A stretch of DNA of 64,000 bases from Streptomyces griseomycini (GTDB lineage: Bacteria; Actinomycetota; Actinomycetes; Streptomycetales; Streptomycetaceae): NCBI RefSeq assembly GCF_014203535.1, contig NZ_JACHJI010000015.1:1-64000 (forward strand). Reading direction: 5' to 3'. The notes under the pieces are model-generated. The model was given only the letters and a program-made list of their open reading frames with translations. It searched no databases and was not told the origin of the DNA. Numbering within the stretch: position 1 is the first letter of the stretch; each line of letters starts with the position of its first letter. Shown here one piece after another: positions 52,225 to 61,962 of this stretch. Made by a program: the position numbers and the translations under genes.

Positions 52225-55200
52225 GTGCACCTCAAGGCCCTGACCCTCCGCGGCTTCAAGTCGTTCGCCTCGGCCACCACGCTCCGGTTCGAGCCGGGCA
52301 TCACCTGCGTCGTGGGGCCGAACGGCTCGGGCAAGTCCAACGTCGTGGACGCGCTCAGCTGGGTCATGGGCGAGCAGGGCGCCAAGTCGCTGCGCGGCGG
52401 CAAGATGGAGGACGTCATCTTCGCCGGCACCACCGGCCGCCCGCCGCTCGGCCGCGCCGAGGTGTCGCTGACCATCGACAACTCCGACGGGGCGCTGCCC
52501 ATCGAGTACTCCGAGGTCACCATCACGCGGATCATGTTCCGCAACGGCGGCAGCGAGTACCAGATCAACGGCGACACCTGCCGTCTCCTCGACATCCAGG
52601 AACTGCTCTCCGACTCCGGCATCGGCCGCGAGATGCACGTCATCGTCGGCCAGGGCCAGCTCGACTCCGTGCTGCACGCCGACCCGATGGGCCGCCGCGC
52701 CTTCATCGAGGAGGCCGCCGGCGTCCTCAAGCACCGCAAGCGCAAGGAGAAGGCGCTGCGCAAGCTGGACGCGATGCAGGCCAACCTCGCGCGCGTGCAG
52801 GACCTCACCGACGAGCTCAGGAGGCAGCTCAAGCCGCTCGGCCGCCAGGCGGCGGTCGCCCGCAGGGCCGCCGTCATCCAGGCCGACCTGCGCGACGCCC
52901 GGCTGCGCCTGCTCGCCGACGACCTCGTACGGCTGCGCGAGGCCCTCGACGCCGAGGTCGCCGACGAGGCCGCACTGAAGGAGCGCAAGGAGGCGGCCGA
53001 ACGGGAACTGGGGAAGGCCCTCCGGCGCGAGGCCCTGCTGGAGGACGAGGTGCGCCGGCTCGTCCCGCGGCTGCAGAACGCCCAGCAGACCTGGTACGAG
53101 CTCTCCCAGCTCGCCGAGCGGGTGCGCGGCACGGTCTCGCTGGCCGACGCGCGCGTGAAGAGCGCCACCTCCGCACCTCCCGAGGAGCGGCGCGGCCGCG
53201 ACCCCGAGGACATGGAGCGCGAGGCCGCCCGCATCCGCGAACAGGAGGCCGAGCTGGAGGCGGCCCTGGAGGCGGCCGAGCGCGCCCTGGAGGACACGGT
53301 CGCCCACCGGGCCGAACTGGAGCGCGAACTGGCCCAGGAGGAACGGCGGCTGAAGGACGCCGCCCGCGCCCTCGCCGACCGGCGCGAAGGACTCGCCCGG
53401 CTCAAGGGCCAGGTGGGCGCCGCCCGTTCGCGCGCCGCCGCCGCCCAGTCCGAGATCGAGCGCCTGACCGCCGCCCGCGACGAGGCCCGGGAGCGGGCCG
53501 TCGCCGCCCAGGAGGAGTACGAGGCGCTCAAGGCCGAGGTCGACGGCCTCGACGCCGACGACGCGGAACTCGCCGAGCGGCACGAGACGGCCAAGCGCCG
53601 GCTGGCCGAGGCGGAGAGCGCCCTGAGCGCCGCCCGGGAGGCGGCCGGCGCGGCCGAGCGCGAGCGCGCCGCGACCCGGGCCCGCCACGAGGCCCTCGCC
53701 CTGGGGCTGCGCCGCAAGGACGGCACCGGGGCGCTGCTCGCGGCCGAGGACCGGCTCACCGGACTGCTGGGGCCGGCCGCCGAACTCCTCACCGTGGCGC
53801 CCGGCCACGAGGTCGCCCTGGCCGCCGCCTTCGGCGCCGCCGCCGACGCCCTCGCGGTGACGTCCCCGTCGGACGCCGCCGACGCCATCCGCCTGCTGCG
53901 CAAGCAGGACGCCGGCCGGGCCGCCCTGCTGCTCGCCGGCGCCCCCGACGACGTACCGGAGCAGCCGCGGGCCGACGGGCCGCCGTACGCCGCCGATCTG
54001 GTGCGCGGGCCCGCAGCCCTGCTGCCCGCCGTACGGCGGCTGCTGCGCGGGATCGTCGTCGTGGGCACCCTGGAGGACGCCGAGGACCTGGTCCGCGCCC
54101 GGCCCGACCTGACCGCCGTCACCGCCGAGGGCGATCTGCTGGGAGCGCACTTCGCCCAGGGCGGGTCCGCCGGGGCGCCCAGCCTGCTGGAGGTGCAGGC
54201 GTCCGTGGACGAGGCCGCCGCCGAGCTGGAGGAGCTGGCCGTGCGGTGCGAGGAACTGGCCGGGGCGCAGGCCGTGGCGGCCGGGCGGCGCACGGAGTGC
54301 GCGGCCCTCGTCGAGGAACTGGGGGAGCGGCGCCGGGCCGCCGACCGGGAGAAGTCCGCCGTCGCCCAGCGGCTCGGGCGGCTCGCCGGGCAGGCGCGCG
54401 GCGCCGCCGGGGAGGCCGAGCGGGCCGACGCCGCCGCGGCCCGGGCCCAGGAAGCCCTCGACACGGCGCTCGCCGAGGTCGAGGAACTCGCCGAACGGCT
54501 CGCCGTCGCGGAGGAGAGTGCCCCCTTCGGGGAGGGAGGGGCGGAGGAGCCCGACACCTCCGTGCGCGACCGGCTCGCCGCCGACGGCGCCAACGCCCGC
54601 CAGACCGAGATGGAGGCCCGTCTCCAGGTCCGCACCCACGAGGAACGGGTCAAGGGGCTCGCCGGGCGGGCCGACTCCCTGGACCGGGCCGCCCGCGCGG
54701 AACGCGAGGCACGCGCGCGTGCCGAGCAGCGGCGGGCCCGGCTGCGGCACGAGGCGGCCGTCGCCGCGGCCGTGGCCTCCGGCGCCCGGCAGCTGCTGGC
54801 GCACGTCGAGGTCTCCCTCGCCCGCGCCGACGAGGAGCGCACCGCCGCCGAGGCCGCCAAGGCCCACCGCGAGCAGGAACTCGCCCGTGCCCGGACCGAG
54901 GGCCGCGATCTCAAGGCGGAACTCGACAAGTTGACGGATTCGGTCCACCGGGGCGAGGTACTCGGCGCCGAGAAGCGGCTGCGGATCGAGCAGCTGGAGA
55001 CCAAGGCGCTGGAGGAACTGGGTGTCGAACCGGCCGGGCTGGTGGCGGAGTACGGTCCGCACCAGCTGGTGCCGCCCTCGCCCCCCGCCGAGGGCGAACA
55101 GCTGCCGGAGGACCCGGAGCACCCGCGCAACAGGCCCCGCCCCTTCGTGCGGGCCGAGCAGGAGAAGCGCCTGAAGGCCGCCGAGCGCGCGTACCAGCAG

Positions 55201-55794
55201 CTCGGCAAGGTGAACCCGCTCGCCCTGGAGGAGTTCGCGGCGCTGGAGGAACGCCACCAGTTCCTCGGCGAGCAGCTGGAGGACCTGAAGAAGACCCGCG
55301 CGGACCTGCTCCAGGTCGTCAAGGAGGTCGACGAACGGGTCGAGCAGGTCTTCGCCGAGGCCTACCGGGACACGGCCCGCGAGTTCGAGGGCGTCTTCTC
55401 CCGCCTGTTCCCGGGCGGTGAGGGGCGCCTGGTGCTGACCGACCCCGACAACATGCTCACCACGGGCGTGGACGTCGAGGCGCGTCCGCCGGGCAAGAAG
55501 GTCAAGCGGTTGTCGCTGCTCTCGGGAGGGGAGCGGTCGCTGACCGCCGTGGCCCTGCTCGTGTCGATCTTCAAGGCGCGGCCCAGCCCGTTCTACGTGA
55601 TGGACGAGGTCGAGGCCGCCCTCGACGACACCAACCTCCAGCGGCTGATCCGGATCATGCAGGAGCTGCAGGAGGCCTCGCAGCTGATCGTGATCACGCA
55701 CCAGAAGCGCACCATGGAGGTCGCCGACGCGCTCTACGGCGTCTCCATGCAGGGCGACGGCGTGTCCAAGGTCATCAGCCAGCGTCTGCGCTAG
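52225..55794 (+). CDS. smc: Chromosome segregation protein SMC
   Basis: This 1189-residue SMC ATPase condenses and segregates the chromosome together with ScpA/ScpB. Walker A is GPNGSGKSNVVDALSWVMGE near residue 33. Long coiled coils flank a hinge at about 505-650 (GLLGPAAELLTVAPGHEVAL). The ABC signature LSGGERSLTAVALL lies near 1098 and Walker B VMDEVEAALDDTNLQRL near 1125. GTG 52225 (VHLKALTLRGFKSFAS) is the family start. TAGAGT nine bases upstream suggests leaderless transcription. Confidence 0.97.
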   Translation: MHLKALTLRGFKSFASATTLRFEPGITCVVGPNGSGKSNVVDALSWVMGEQGAKSLRGGKMEDVIFAGTTGRPPLGRAEVSLTIDNSDGALPIEYSEVTITRIMFRNGGSEYQINGDTCRLLDIQELLSDSGIGREMHVIVGQGQLDSVLHADPMGRRAFIEEAAGVLKHRKRKEKALRKLDAMQANLARVQDLTDELRRQLKPLGRQAAVARRAAVIQADLRDARLRLLADDLVRLREALDAEVADEAALKERKEAAERELGKALRREALLEDEVRRLVPRLQNAQQTWYELSQLAERVRGTVSLADARVKSATSAPPEERRGRDPEDMEREAARIREQEAELEAALEAAERALEDTVAHRAELERELAQEERRLKDAARALADRREGLARLKGQVGAARSRAAAAQSEIERLTAARDEARERAVAAQEEYEALKAEVDGLDADDAELAERHETAKRRLAEAESALSAAREAAGAAERERAATRARHEALALGLRRKDGTGALLAAEDRLTGLLGPAAELLTVAPGHEVALAAAFGAAADALAVTSPSDAADAIRLLRKQDAGRAALLLAGAPDDVPEQPRADGPPYAADLVRGPAALLPAVRRLLRGIVVVGTLEDAEDLVRARPDLTAVTAEGDLLGAHFAQGGSAGAPSLLEVQASVDEAAAELEELAVRCEELAGAQAVAAGRRTECAALVEELGERRRAADREKSAVAQRLGRLAGQARGAAGEAERADAAAARAQEALDTALAEVEELAERLAVAEESAPFGEGGAEEPDTSVRDRLAADGANARQTEMEARLQVRTHEERVKGLAGRADSLDRAARAEREARARAEQRRARLRHEAAVAAAVASGARQLLAHVEVSLARADEERTAAEAAKAHREQELARARTEGRDLKAELDKLTDSVHRGEVLGAEKRLRIEQLETKALEELGVEPAGLVAEYGPHQLVPPSPPAEGEQLPEDPEHPRNRPRPFVRAEQEKRLKAAERAYQQLGKVNPLALEEFAALEERHQFLGEQLEDLKKTRADLLQVVKEVDERVEQVFAEAYRDTAREFEGVFSRLFPGGEGRLVLTDPDNMLTTGVDVEARPPGKKVKRLSLLSGGERSLTAVALLVSIFKARPSPFYVMDEVEAALDDTNLQRLIRIMQELQEASQLIVITHQKRTMEVADALYGVSMQGDGVSKVISQRLR

Positions 55795-55866
55795 AGCGCC
55801 ACAAAATCTTCAAGTTCTGAACGTTCTTCACCTCGGCACGTCTTCAAACTCACAAGCGCAAGCCTA

Positions 55867-55894
55867 TTGACTTCAAAAGTTGAAGACATAGTCT
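55867..55894 (+). promoter_or_regulatory. Promoter and overlapping operator of glcP
   Basis: TTGACT and TAGTCT, 16 bases apart, form a good promoter. The perfect inverted repeat CTTCAA-aag-TTGAAG (55871-55885) overlaps the -35 and spacer. Further CTTCAA words occur upstream at about 55810 and 55843. Confidence 0.6.
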
Positions 55895-55987
55895 CTGCAA
55901 TGTTGTTTTTACCTTCAGGTACCTTCAGCTGGACCTCGAAGGGCTGACCCCCATCCGGCGACGTTGCCGGTGGCCCGAGGAGTACAC

Positions 55988-57406
55988 GTGACCAGCACCA
56001 CGCAGGCACAGAAGTCAGGAGCCGGGACGGCTCATCCCGAACATCTCGGGCACGTCATCTTCATCGCGGCGGCGGCCGCCATGGGCGGTTTCCTCTTCGG
56101 CTACGACAGCTCCGTGATCAACGGCGCCGTCGAGGCCATCCGTGACCGCTACGACATCGGCTCCGCCGCCCTCGCGCAGGTCATCGCCATCGCCCTGATC
56201 GGCTGCGCCATCGGCGCCGCGACCGCCGGCCGCATAGCCGACCGCATCGGCCGCATCCGCTGCATGCAGATCGCCGCGGTCCTGTTCACCGTCAGCGCCG
56301 TCGGCTCCGCGCTGCCCTTCTCCCTGTACGACCTCGCCTTCTGGCGGGTCGTCGGGGGCTTCGCCATCGGCATGGCCTCGGTCATCGGCCCGGCCTACAT
56401 CGCCGAGGTCGCCCCGCCCGCCTACCGCGGCCGGCTCGGCTCCTTCCAGCAGGCCGCGATCGTCGTCGGCATCGCCGTCTCGCAGCTGGTCAACTGGGGC
56501 ATCCTGAACGCCGCCGACGGCGACCAGCGCGGCGAGCTGCTGGGCCTGGAGGCCTGGCAGCTCATGCTCGGCGTGATGGTCGTCCCCGCCGTCCTCTACG
56601 GCCTGCTCTCCTTCGCCATCCCCGAGTCCCCGCGCTACCTGATCTCCGTCGGCAAGCACGAGCGCGCCCGGCAGATCCTCGAAGAGGTCGAGGGCAAGGA
56701 CGTCGACCTGACCGCCCGCGTCACCGAGATCGAGTCGGCGATGCACCGCGAGGAGAAGTCCAGCTTCAAGGACCTGCTCGGCGGCAGCTTCTTCTTCAAG
56801 CCGATCGTCTGGATCGGCATCGGCCTGTCGGTGTTCCAGCAGTTCGTCGGCATCAACGTCGCGTTCTACTACTCCTCGACGCTGTGGCAGTCGGTCGGCG
56901 TCGACCCGACGGACTCGTTCTTCTACTCCTTCACCACGTCGATCATCAACATCGTCGGCACCGTCATCGCGATGATCTTCGTCGACCGCATCGGCCGCAA
57001 GCCGCTCGCGATCATCGGCTCCGTCGGCATGGTGATCGGCCTCGCGCTGGAGGCCTGGGCGTTCTCCTTCGACCTCGTCGGCGGCAAGCTCCCCGAGACC
57101 CAGGGCTGGGTCGCCCTGGTCGCCGCCCACGTCTTCGTCCTCTTCTTCGCCCTGTCCTGGGGCGTGGTCGTCTGGGTCATGCTCGGCGAGATGTTCCCCA
57201 ACCGGATCCGCGCCGCCGCCCTGGGCGTGGCCGCCGCCGCGCAGTGGATCGCCAACTGGGCCATCACCGCGAGCTTCCCGTCGCTGGCCGACTGGAACCT
57301 GTCCGTCACCTACGTGATCTACACGGTGTTCGCCGCGCTCTCCGTCCCGTTCGTCCTCAAGTTCGTGAAGGAGACGAAGGGCAAGGCGCTGGAGGAGATG
57401 GGCTGA
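55988..57406 (+). CDS. glcP: Glucose permease, major facilitator superfamily
   Basis: This 472-residue, 12-helix sugar/H+ symporter has the MFS sugar-porter signatures FGYDSSVINGAVEAI near residue 32, GRIADRIGRIR near 74, PESPRYLISVGK near 212, QQFVGINVAFYYSS near 278 and the second-half DRIGRKPL near 330. The length equals S. coelicolor GlcP, the main glucose permease. GAGGAG lies five bases before GTG 55988. Strong sugar-dependent control is expected; the operator-like repeats above are the likely site. Another sugar specificity is possible. Confidence 0.92.
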   Translation: MTSTTQAQKSGAGTAHPEHLGHVIFIAAAAAMGGFLFGYDSSVINGAVEAIRDRYDIGSAALAQVIAIALIGCAIGAATAGRIADRIGRIRCMQIAAVLFTVSAVGSALPFSLYDLAFWRVVGGFAIGMASVIGPAYIAEVAPPAYRGRLGSFQQAAIVVGIAVSQLVNWGILNAADGDQRGELLGLEAWQLMLGVMVVPAVLYGLLSFAIPESPRYLISVGKHERARQILEEVEGKDVDLTARVTEIESAMHREEKSSFKDLLGGSFFFKPIVWIGIGLSVFQQFVGINVAFYYSSTLWQSVGVDPTDSFFYSFTTSIINIVGTVIAMIFVDRIGRKPLAIIGSVGMVIGLALEAWAFSFDLVGGKLPETQGWVALVAAHVFVLFFALSWGVVVWVMLGEMFPNRIRAAALGVAAAAQWIANWAITASFPSLADWNLSVTYVIYTVFAALSVPFVLKFVKETKGKALEEMG

Positions 57407-57498
57407 CCCGCCTCCCCCCGTCGGACGGGCCCGTCCCGTCCCGCGAACCCGGGGAGAAGGGTTCACGTCCCCGCTGCCCCTCTCCTCGTACCCCCCAC

Positions 57499-57545
57499 CA
57501 CCGCCCCGGCCCGGTTCCCCCGGACCGGGGCGGTGCCCTGTGCGC
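57499..57545 (+). terminator. Terminator after glcP
   Basis: An 11-bp stem (CACCGCCCCGG/CCGGGGCGGTG) encloses a smaller CCCGG/CCGG-like pairing. The rest of the 298-bp gap shows no gene. Confidence 0.65.
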
Positions 57546-57704
57546 GACGCCGTGCGCGGGGGAACCAGCCGCCGTGCGCGGGGAGTCGGCCGGCCGCCCC
57601 GGCCCCCGGCGGACGTCGCCGGGGGAACGGCGGCCCGAGGCGGGTGGTCCGGCGCGCGTCACCGTCGGGGCGAGCGGGGGCCCATGGCCGATACTGGGGC
57701 TGTT

Positions 57705-58907
57705 ATGGACATCGTCATCCTTGCTGTAGTCATCGCCGTGGTCGTGCTCGGCGCGCTCAGCGGGCTCATCGTCGGGATCAGGCGCAAGAAGCCGCTGCCC
57801 CCGCCGCCGCCCGCCGCGCCCGACATCACCGCCCCTCCGGCCGAGCCGCACGTCGGCGAAGAGGCCGAGACGCCGCGGGAGGAACCGCGGCGCACCATCG
57901 AGGAGGTTGATCTTCCGGTCGGCGGCCCGCCCGTCGTCATCGAGGAGCCACCCACCGTCGAGGCTCCTCCGATCGAGATCCCGGAGCCCACCGCCGGACG
58001 CCTGATCCGGCTCCGAGCCCGTCTCTCCCGTTCGCAGAACGCCCTGGGCAAGGGGCTGCTCACCCTGCTGTCCCGCGAGCACCTCGACGAGGACACCTGG
58101 GAGGAGATCGAGGACACCCTGCTCACCGCCGACGTCGGCGTGCAGCCCACCCAGGAACTGGTCGAGCGGCTGCGCGAGCGCGTGAAGGTGCTCGGCACCC
58201 GCACCCCCGAGGAGCTGCGCGGCCTGCTCCGCCAGGAGCTGATCACGCTGGTCGGCCCCGAGATGGACCGCACCGTGCACACGGAGAACGCGGCCGGCGG
58301 TCCGGGCATCGTGATGGTCGTCGGCGTCAACGGCACCGGCAAGACCACCACCACCGGCAAGCTCGCCCGCGTGCTGGTCGCCGACGGCAACACCGTCGTC
58401 CTCGGCGCCGCCGACACCTTCCGTGCCGCCGCCGCCGACCAGCTCCAGACCTGGGCCGAGCGGGTCGGCGCCCACACCGTGCGCGGTCCCGAGGGCGGCG
58501 ACCCGGCCTCCGTCGCGTTCGACGCGGTCAAGGAGGGCAAGGAGATGGCCGCGGACGCCGTGCTCATCGACACCGCCGGCCGCCTGCACACCAAGACCGG
58601 CCTCATGGACGAGCTGGGCAAGGTCAAGCGCGTCGTGGAGAAGCAGGCCCCGCTGGACGAGGTGCTGCTCGTGCTCGACGCCACCACCGGTCAGAACGGA
58701 CTCGTCCAGGCCCGGGTCTTCGCCGAGGTCGTCGACATCACCGGCATCGTGCTCACCAAGCTGGACGGCACGGCCAAGGGCGGCATCGTGATCGCCGTCC
58801 AGCGCGAGCTGGGCGTCCCGGTGAAGCTGATCGGTCTCGGCGAGGGCGCCGACGACCTGGCGCCGTTCGAGCCGGAGGCGTTCGTGGACGCGCTCATCGG
58901 GGACTGA
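57705..58907 (+). CDS. ftsY: Signal recognition particle receptor FtsY
   Basis: This 400-residue SRP GTPase docks ribosome-SRP complexes at the membrane. Actinobacterial features include an N-terminal transmembrane helix (VILAVVIAVVVLGALSGLIV) instead of the acidic A domain alone, then a Pro/Glu-rich linker. The NG domain has G1 GVNGTGKTTTTGKLA near residue 207, DTAGRLHTKTGLMDEL near 288 and TKLDGTAKGG near 350. ATG 57705 is preferred over the in-frame ATG 57684. A long hairpin terminates the gene. Confidence 0.97.
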   Translation: MDIVILAVVIAVVVLGALSGLIVGIRRKKPLPPPPPAAPDITAPPAEPHVGEEAETPREEPRRTIEEVDLPVGGPPVVIEEPPTVEAPPIEIPEPTAGRLIRLRARLSRSQNALGKGLLTLLSREHLDEDTWEEIEDTLLTADVGVQPTQELVERLRERVKVLGTRTPEELRGLLRQELITLVGPEMDRTVHTENAAGGPGIVMVVGVNGTGKTTTTGKLARVLVADGNTVVLGAADTFRAAAADQLQTWAERVGAHTVRGPEGGDPASVAFDAVKEGKEMAADAVLIDTAGRLHTKTGLMDELGKVKRVVEKQAPLDEVLLVLDATTGQNGLVQARVFAEVVDITGIVLTKLDGTAKGGIVIAVQRELGVPVKLIGLGEGADDLAPFEPEAFVDALIGD

Positions 58908-58942
58908 GCCCCGGGCCGCGGGGCCCGTCCGGCAGACGCGAA

Positions 58943-58982
58943 GAAGCGCCCGCCTCCGAGTCGGTCGGAGGACGGGCGCTTC
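58943..58982 (+). terminator. Terminator after ftsY
   Basis: GAAGCGCCCG/CGGGCGCTTC and CCTCCGA/TCGGAGG arms stack with one bulged base, 36 bases after the stop. Confidence 0.88.
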
Positions 58983-59002
58983 GCCGTGTGCGGAGCCGGT
59001 CC

Positions 59003-59162
59003 CGCGGGACCGGTGGACCGTCCGGCGATCCGGTGGACCGTCCGGCGATCCGCGGGACCGGTGGGCCGTCCGGCGATCCGCGGGACCGGTGGGCCGTCCG
59101 GCGATCCGCGGGACCGGTGGGCCGTCCGGCGATCCGCGGGACCGGTGGGCCGCCCGGTGATC
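59003..59162. repeat. 28-bp tandem repeat array, about 5.7 copies
   Basis: Five full 28-bp units and one 20-bp truncated unit run head to tail. Three central copies (59051-59134) are identical, and the flanking ones carry one to three changes. Each unit contains CGATCCGCGGGACCGGT. The period is not a multiple of three, and the array lies between the ftsY terminator and the stop of the next reverse gene, so it is not coding. Confidence 0.92.
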
Positions 59163-59177
59163 CGCGGCGGCGAGGGC

Positions 59178-59834
59178 CTACGTCCGTGACCGGTGCGCCA
59201 CGTACGCCAGCGTGCCGAGCACCAGCCGGGCCTCGGGCGGCCGGGACGCCGAGTCCAGGGCGGGGGAGCGCAGCCAGCGCACCGGGCCGAGGCCGCCCCG
59301 GTCGGACGGCGGTGCCGTGATGTGCGTGCCGGGGCCGAGGCCCCGCAGGTCGAGGGCGGCCGGGTCGTCCCAGCCCATGCGGTAGAGCAGCACGGCGGCG
59401 GTGCCGGGAGCGACGAGGAAGTGGGCGCGGCCGTCGGGGGTGGCGGTGACCGGGCCGACCGGCAGGCCCATGCGCTCCAGCCGGGCCAGGGCGTGGCGCC
59501 CGGCGGACTCGGCGACGTCGATGACGTCGAACGCCCGCCCGACCGGCAGCATCACCGAGGCCCCGGGGAACTCGGCCCAGGTCCCGGTCGCCGCGTCCAG
59601 CGGCGCGCCGGCGGGGATCACCGGCGCGAAGTCCAGCGGGTGCGCGCCCGGTGCCCGGCAGCCGGTCCGGCCGCAGGAGCAGGCACCCGCGACGGCCCGG
59701 ACACCCGGCACCACGTCCCAGCCCCACAGTCCGGTGTACTCCGCCACGGCGGTGGCGTCCGACGAGCGACCGCGGCGGCGCGAGCCGGACCGGATGTCGC
59801 GGATGCCCCGACTGATACCGATCGTGAAGCCCAT
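59178..59834 (-). CDS. Bifunctional primase/polymerase (Prim-Pol)-like protein
   Basis: This 218-residue protein matches the N-terminal Prim-Pol domain found in plasmid and phage replication proteins, here as a short stand-alone chromosomal form. WDVVPGVRAVAGACSCGRTG with CRAPGAHPLDF forms the zinc-ligand region near residue 45. AFDVIDVAESAGRHALARLE near 105 resembles the catalytic Asp strand, and AHFLVAPGTAAVLLYRM lies near 143. No helicase domain follows. Whether it retains activity is unclear. GGAGG lies four bases before ATG 59834. It is divergent from nsdA and conserved next to it in Streptomyces (memory of gene order). Confidence 0.72.
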   Translation of the reverse strand: MGFTIGISRGIRDIRSGSRRRGRSSDATAVAEYTGLWGWDVVPGVRAVAGACSCGRTGCRAPGAHPLDFAPVIPAGAPLDAATGTWAEFPGASVMLPVGRAFDVIDVAESAGRHALARLERMGLPVGPVTATPDGRAHFLVAPGTAAVLLYRMGWDDPAALDLRGLGPGTHITAPPSDRGGLGPVRWLRSPALDSASRPPEARLVLGTLAYVAHRSRT

Positions 59835-60282
59835 GCCCCCTCCAACGGGTCCGGCGTGCCGGTGGTTACGCAGTGGACGCGGAAAGTCACGCTCTGTTTC
59901 CGGCTTCCCCGGTGCCGCACCGCTCAGTCGGCGCCCCGAAGCGCCCAGGGGTGGTGTGTCCTGCGGTGCACGCCTCTGCGTGCCTCGTTGCACCCATTCC
60001 TGACTGTCCTGTGTCAAGTGAATCGCGGGTTGACGACTGTGAGTTCATTCGAAGGGGTGGCGAATGGTGGCGATTGCGATTCCGCCATGGTGAGACGGGT
60101 GATCGTAGGACTACGGTGAGTGCACGGCTTCTTGGGGCACATGCACTCGTGGGTATGCCGGAGGCAACTCGGCCTTCCGTTCGAGGGGTGACAACCGCCG
60201 GACGGGCGGCCCCGGCAACCGGCATTCTGATAGGGCTTGGCGCACTCAGCGACAAGTGGTCTTCAGGGATGGGGGCGTTCCA
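59835..60282. other. Divergent region upstream of nsdA
   Basis: In this 448-bp gap I see no gene. A perfect 7-bp inverted repeat GAGTGCA/TGCACTC occurs at 60118-60124 and 60142-60148. The region should hold the nsdA promoter and that of the Prim-Pol-like gene. Confidence 0.5.
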
Positions 60283-61779
60283 GTGAGCGGCAACGGCGGT
60301 GGCGGGACGAATGCTGCGGGCGCGGAGAAACGCCCGAACGAACTCCTCGCCTCGTGGTTCGTCCGCAGCGGCTGGTCCAAGGGCGAACTCGCCCGCCAGG
60401 TCAACCGCCGGGCACGCCAGTTGGGCGCCAATCACATCTCCACCGACACCTCGCGCGTGCGCCGCTGGCTGGACGGCGAGAACCCGCGCGAGCCGATCCC
60501 CAGGATCCTGTCCGAGCTGTTCTCCGAACGCTTCGGCGTCGTGGTCTCCGTCGAGGACCTGGGCCTGCGCACCGCCCGCCCGGCACCCTCCGCGACCGGC
60601 GTCGACCTGCCCTGGACGGGCCCGCAGACCGTGGCCCTGCTCAGCGAGTTCTCGCGCAGCGACCTGATGCTGGCGCGGCGCGGCTTCCTCGGGAGCTCGC
60701 TGGCCCTCTCCGCGGGCCCGCCCCTCATCGAGCCCATGCAGCGCTGGCTCGTCCCCACCCCGCCCGCCCCGCGGTCCAGGCCCGAGCCGGACCCGGTGTC
60801 GTCCGGGGGGCGCGCCCGGGGCCGGCTGTCCAAGCCGGAGCTGGACCTGCTGGAGACCACCACCGTGATGTTCCGGCAGTGGGACGCCCAGTGCGGCGGC
60901 GGCCTGCGCCGCAAGGCGGTCGTCGGCCAGCTGCACGAGGTGACGGACCTGCTCCAGGAACCCCAGCCCGAGGCCACCACCCGGCGGCTGTTCAAGGTCG
61001 CCGCCGAACTGGCCGAACTGGCCGGCTGGATGTCGTACGACGTCGGACTCCAGCCCACCGCGCAGAAGTACTTCGTGCTCGCCCTGCACGCCGCCAAGGA
61101 GGCCGGCGACCGGCCGCTCGGCTCCTACGTGCTGTCCAACATGAGCCGGCAGATGATCCACCTCGGCCGGCCCGAGGACGCCCTGGAGCTGATCCACCTC
61201 GCGCAGTACGGCAGCCGGGACTGCGCGAGCCCGCGCACCCAGTCGATGCTGTACGCCATGGAGGCCCGCGCCTACGCCAACATGGGCCAGCCCGGCCGGT
61301 GCAAGCGGGCGGTCAGGATGGCCGAGGACACCTTCGCCGAGGCCGCCGAGTGGGACGAGCCGGAACCCGACTGGATCCGCTTCTTCTCCGAGGCCGAGCT
61401 GTACGCCGAGAACTCCCACTCCTTCCGCGACCTCGCCTACGTCGCCGGCCGCAGCCCCACCTACGCCTCCCTCGCCGAGCCGCTCATGCAGCGGGCCGTG
61501 GAACTGTTCGGCCGGGAGGGCGGCGAGCACCAGCGGTCCTACGCCCTCAACCTGATCGGCATGGCCACGGTGCACCTGCTCCAGCGGGAGCCCGAACAGA
61601 GCGTGGTTTTCGCCACCGAGGCCATCAGGGCGGCCAAGAAGGTCCGTTCCGAACGCGTCAACACTCGTATCCGAAAGACGGTCGACACGGCCGCGCGCGA
61701 CTTCGGGGACCTCGCCGACGTCGTCGACCTCACCGAGCGGCTCGCGATCGAGCTGCCCGAGACCGCGGAGGCGGTCTGA
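60283..61779 (+). CDS. nsdA: Developmental/antibiotic regulator NsdA
   Basis: This 498-residue cytoplasmic regulator is unique to streptomycetes and relatives. In S. coelicolor, loss of nsdA increases sporulation and actinorhodin production. The N-terminal 85 residues contain an HTH-like region (SGWSKGELARQVNRRARQLG; TSRVRRWLDGENPREPIPRI). The remainder is helical and TPR-like (AELAGWMSYDVGLQPTAQKY; YVLSNMSRQMIHLGRPEDAL). GTG 60283 follows a GGGGG-type SD; GTG 60256 is an alternative. Confidence 0.9.
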   Translation: MSGNGGGGTNAAGAEKRPNELLASWFVRSGWSKGELARQVNRRARQLGANHISTDTSRVRRWLDGENPREPIPRILSELFSERFGVVVSVEDLGLRTARPAPSATGVDLPWTGPQTVALLSEFSRSDLMLARRGFLGSSLALSAGPPLIEPMQRWLVPTPPAPRSRPEPDPVSSGGRARGRLSKPELDLLETTTVMFRQWDAQCGGGLRRKAVVGQLHEVTDLLQEPQPEATTRRLFKVAAELAELAGWMSYDVGLQPTAQKYFVLALHAAKEAGDRPLGSYVLSNMSRQMIHLGRPEDALELIHLAQYGSRDCASPRTQSMLYAMEARAYANMGQPGRCKRAVRMAEDTFAEAAEWDEPEPDWIRFFSEAELYAENSHSFRDLAYVAGRSPTYASLAEPLMQRAVELFGREGGEHQRSYALNLIGMATVHLLQREPEQSVVFATEAIRAAKKVRSERVNTRIRKTVDTAARDFGDLADVVDLTERLAIELPETAEAV

Positions 61780-61962
61780 CACCCCGGAGGAACCGCTGAG
61801 CCCCGGCCGCGGCCGGCCCTCCCGAACTGCCCGACTCGGCTCCCCCATGCCAGGTCATTCGGAGGCCGACCGCGGCCGGCCCGTCGTCTCCCCGGCCGCG
61901 GCTCACCGCCGTACCCCGAAGGCCGCGCCACGACAACGATCGGCGCGCCCCGGATCCGGCAG

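Noticed and set aside
52165..55701. A 1178-codon reverse frame opposite smc
   Set aside because: It is antisense to smc, which has Walker A, ABC signature and Walker B. The reverse product has no recognisable fold.
59003..59162. CRISPR array
   Set aside because: The units are contiguous with no unique spacers, and no cas gene is in the window.
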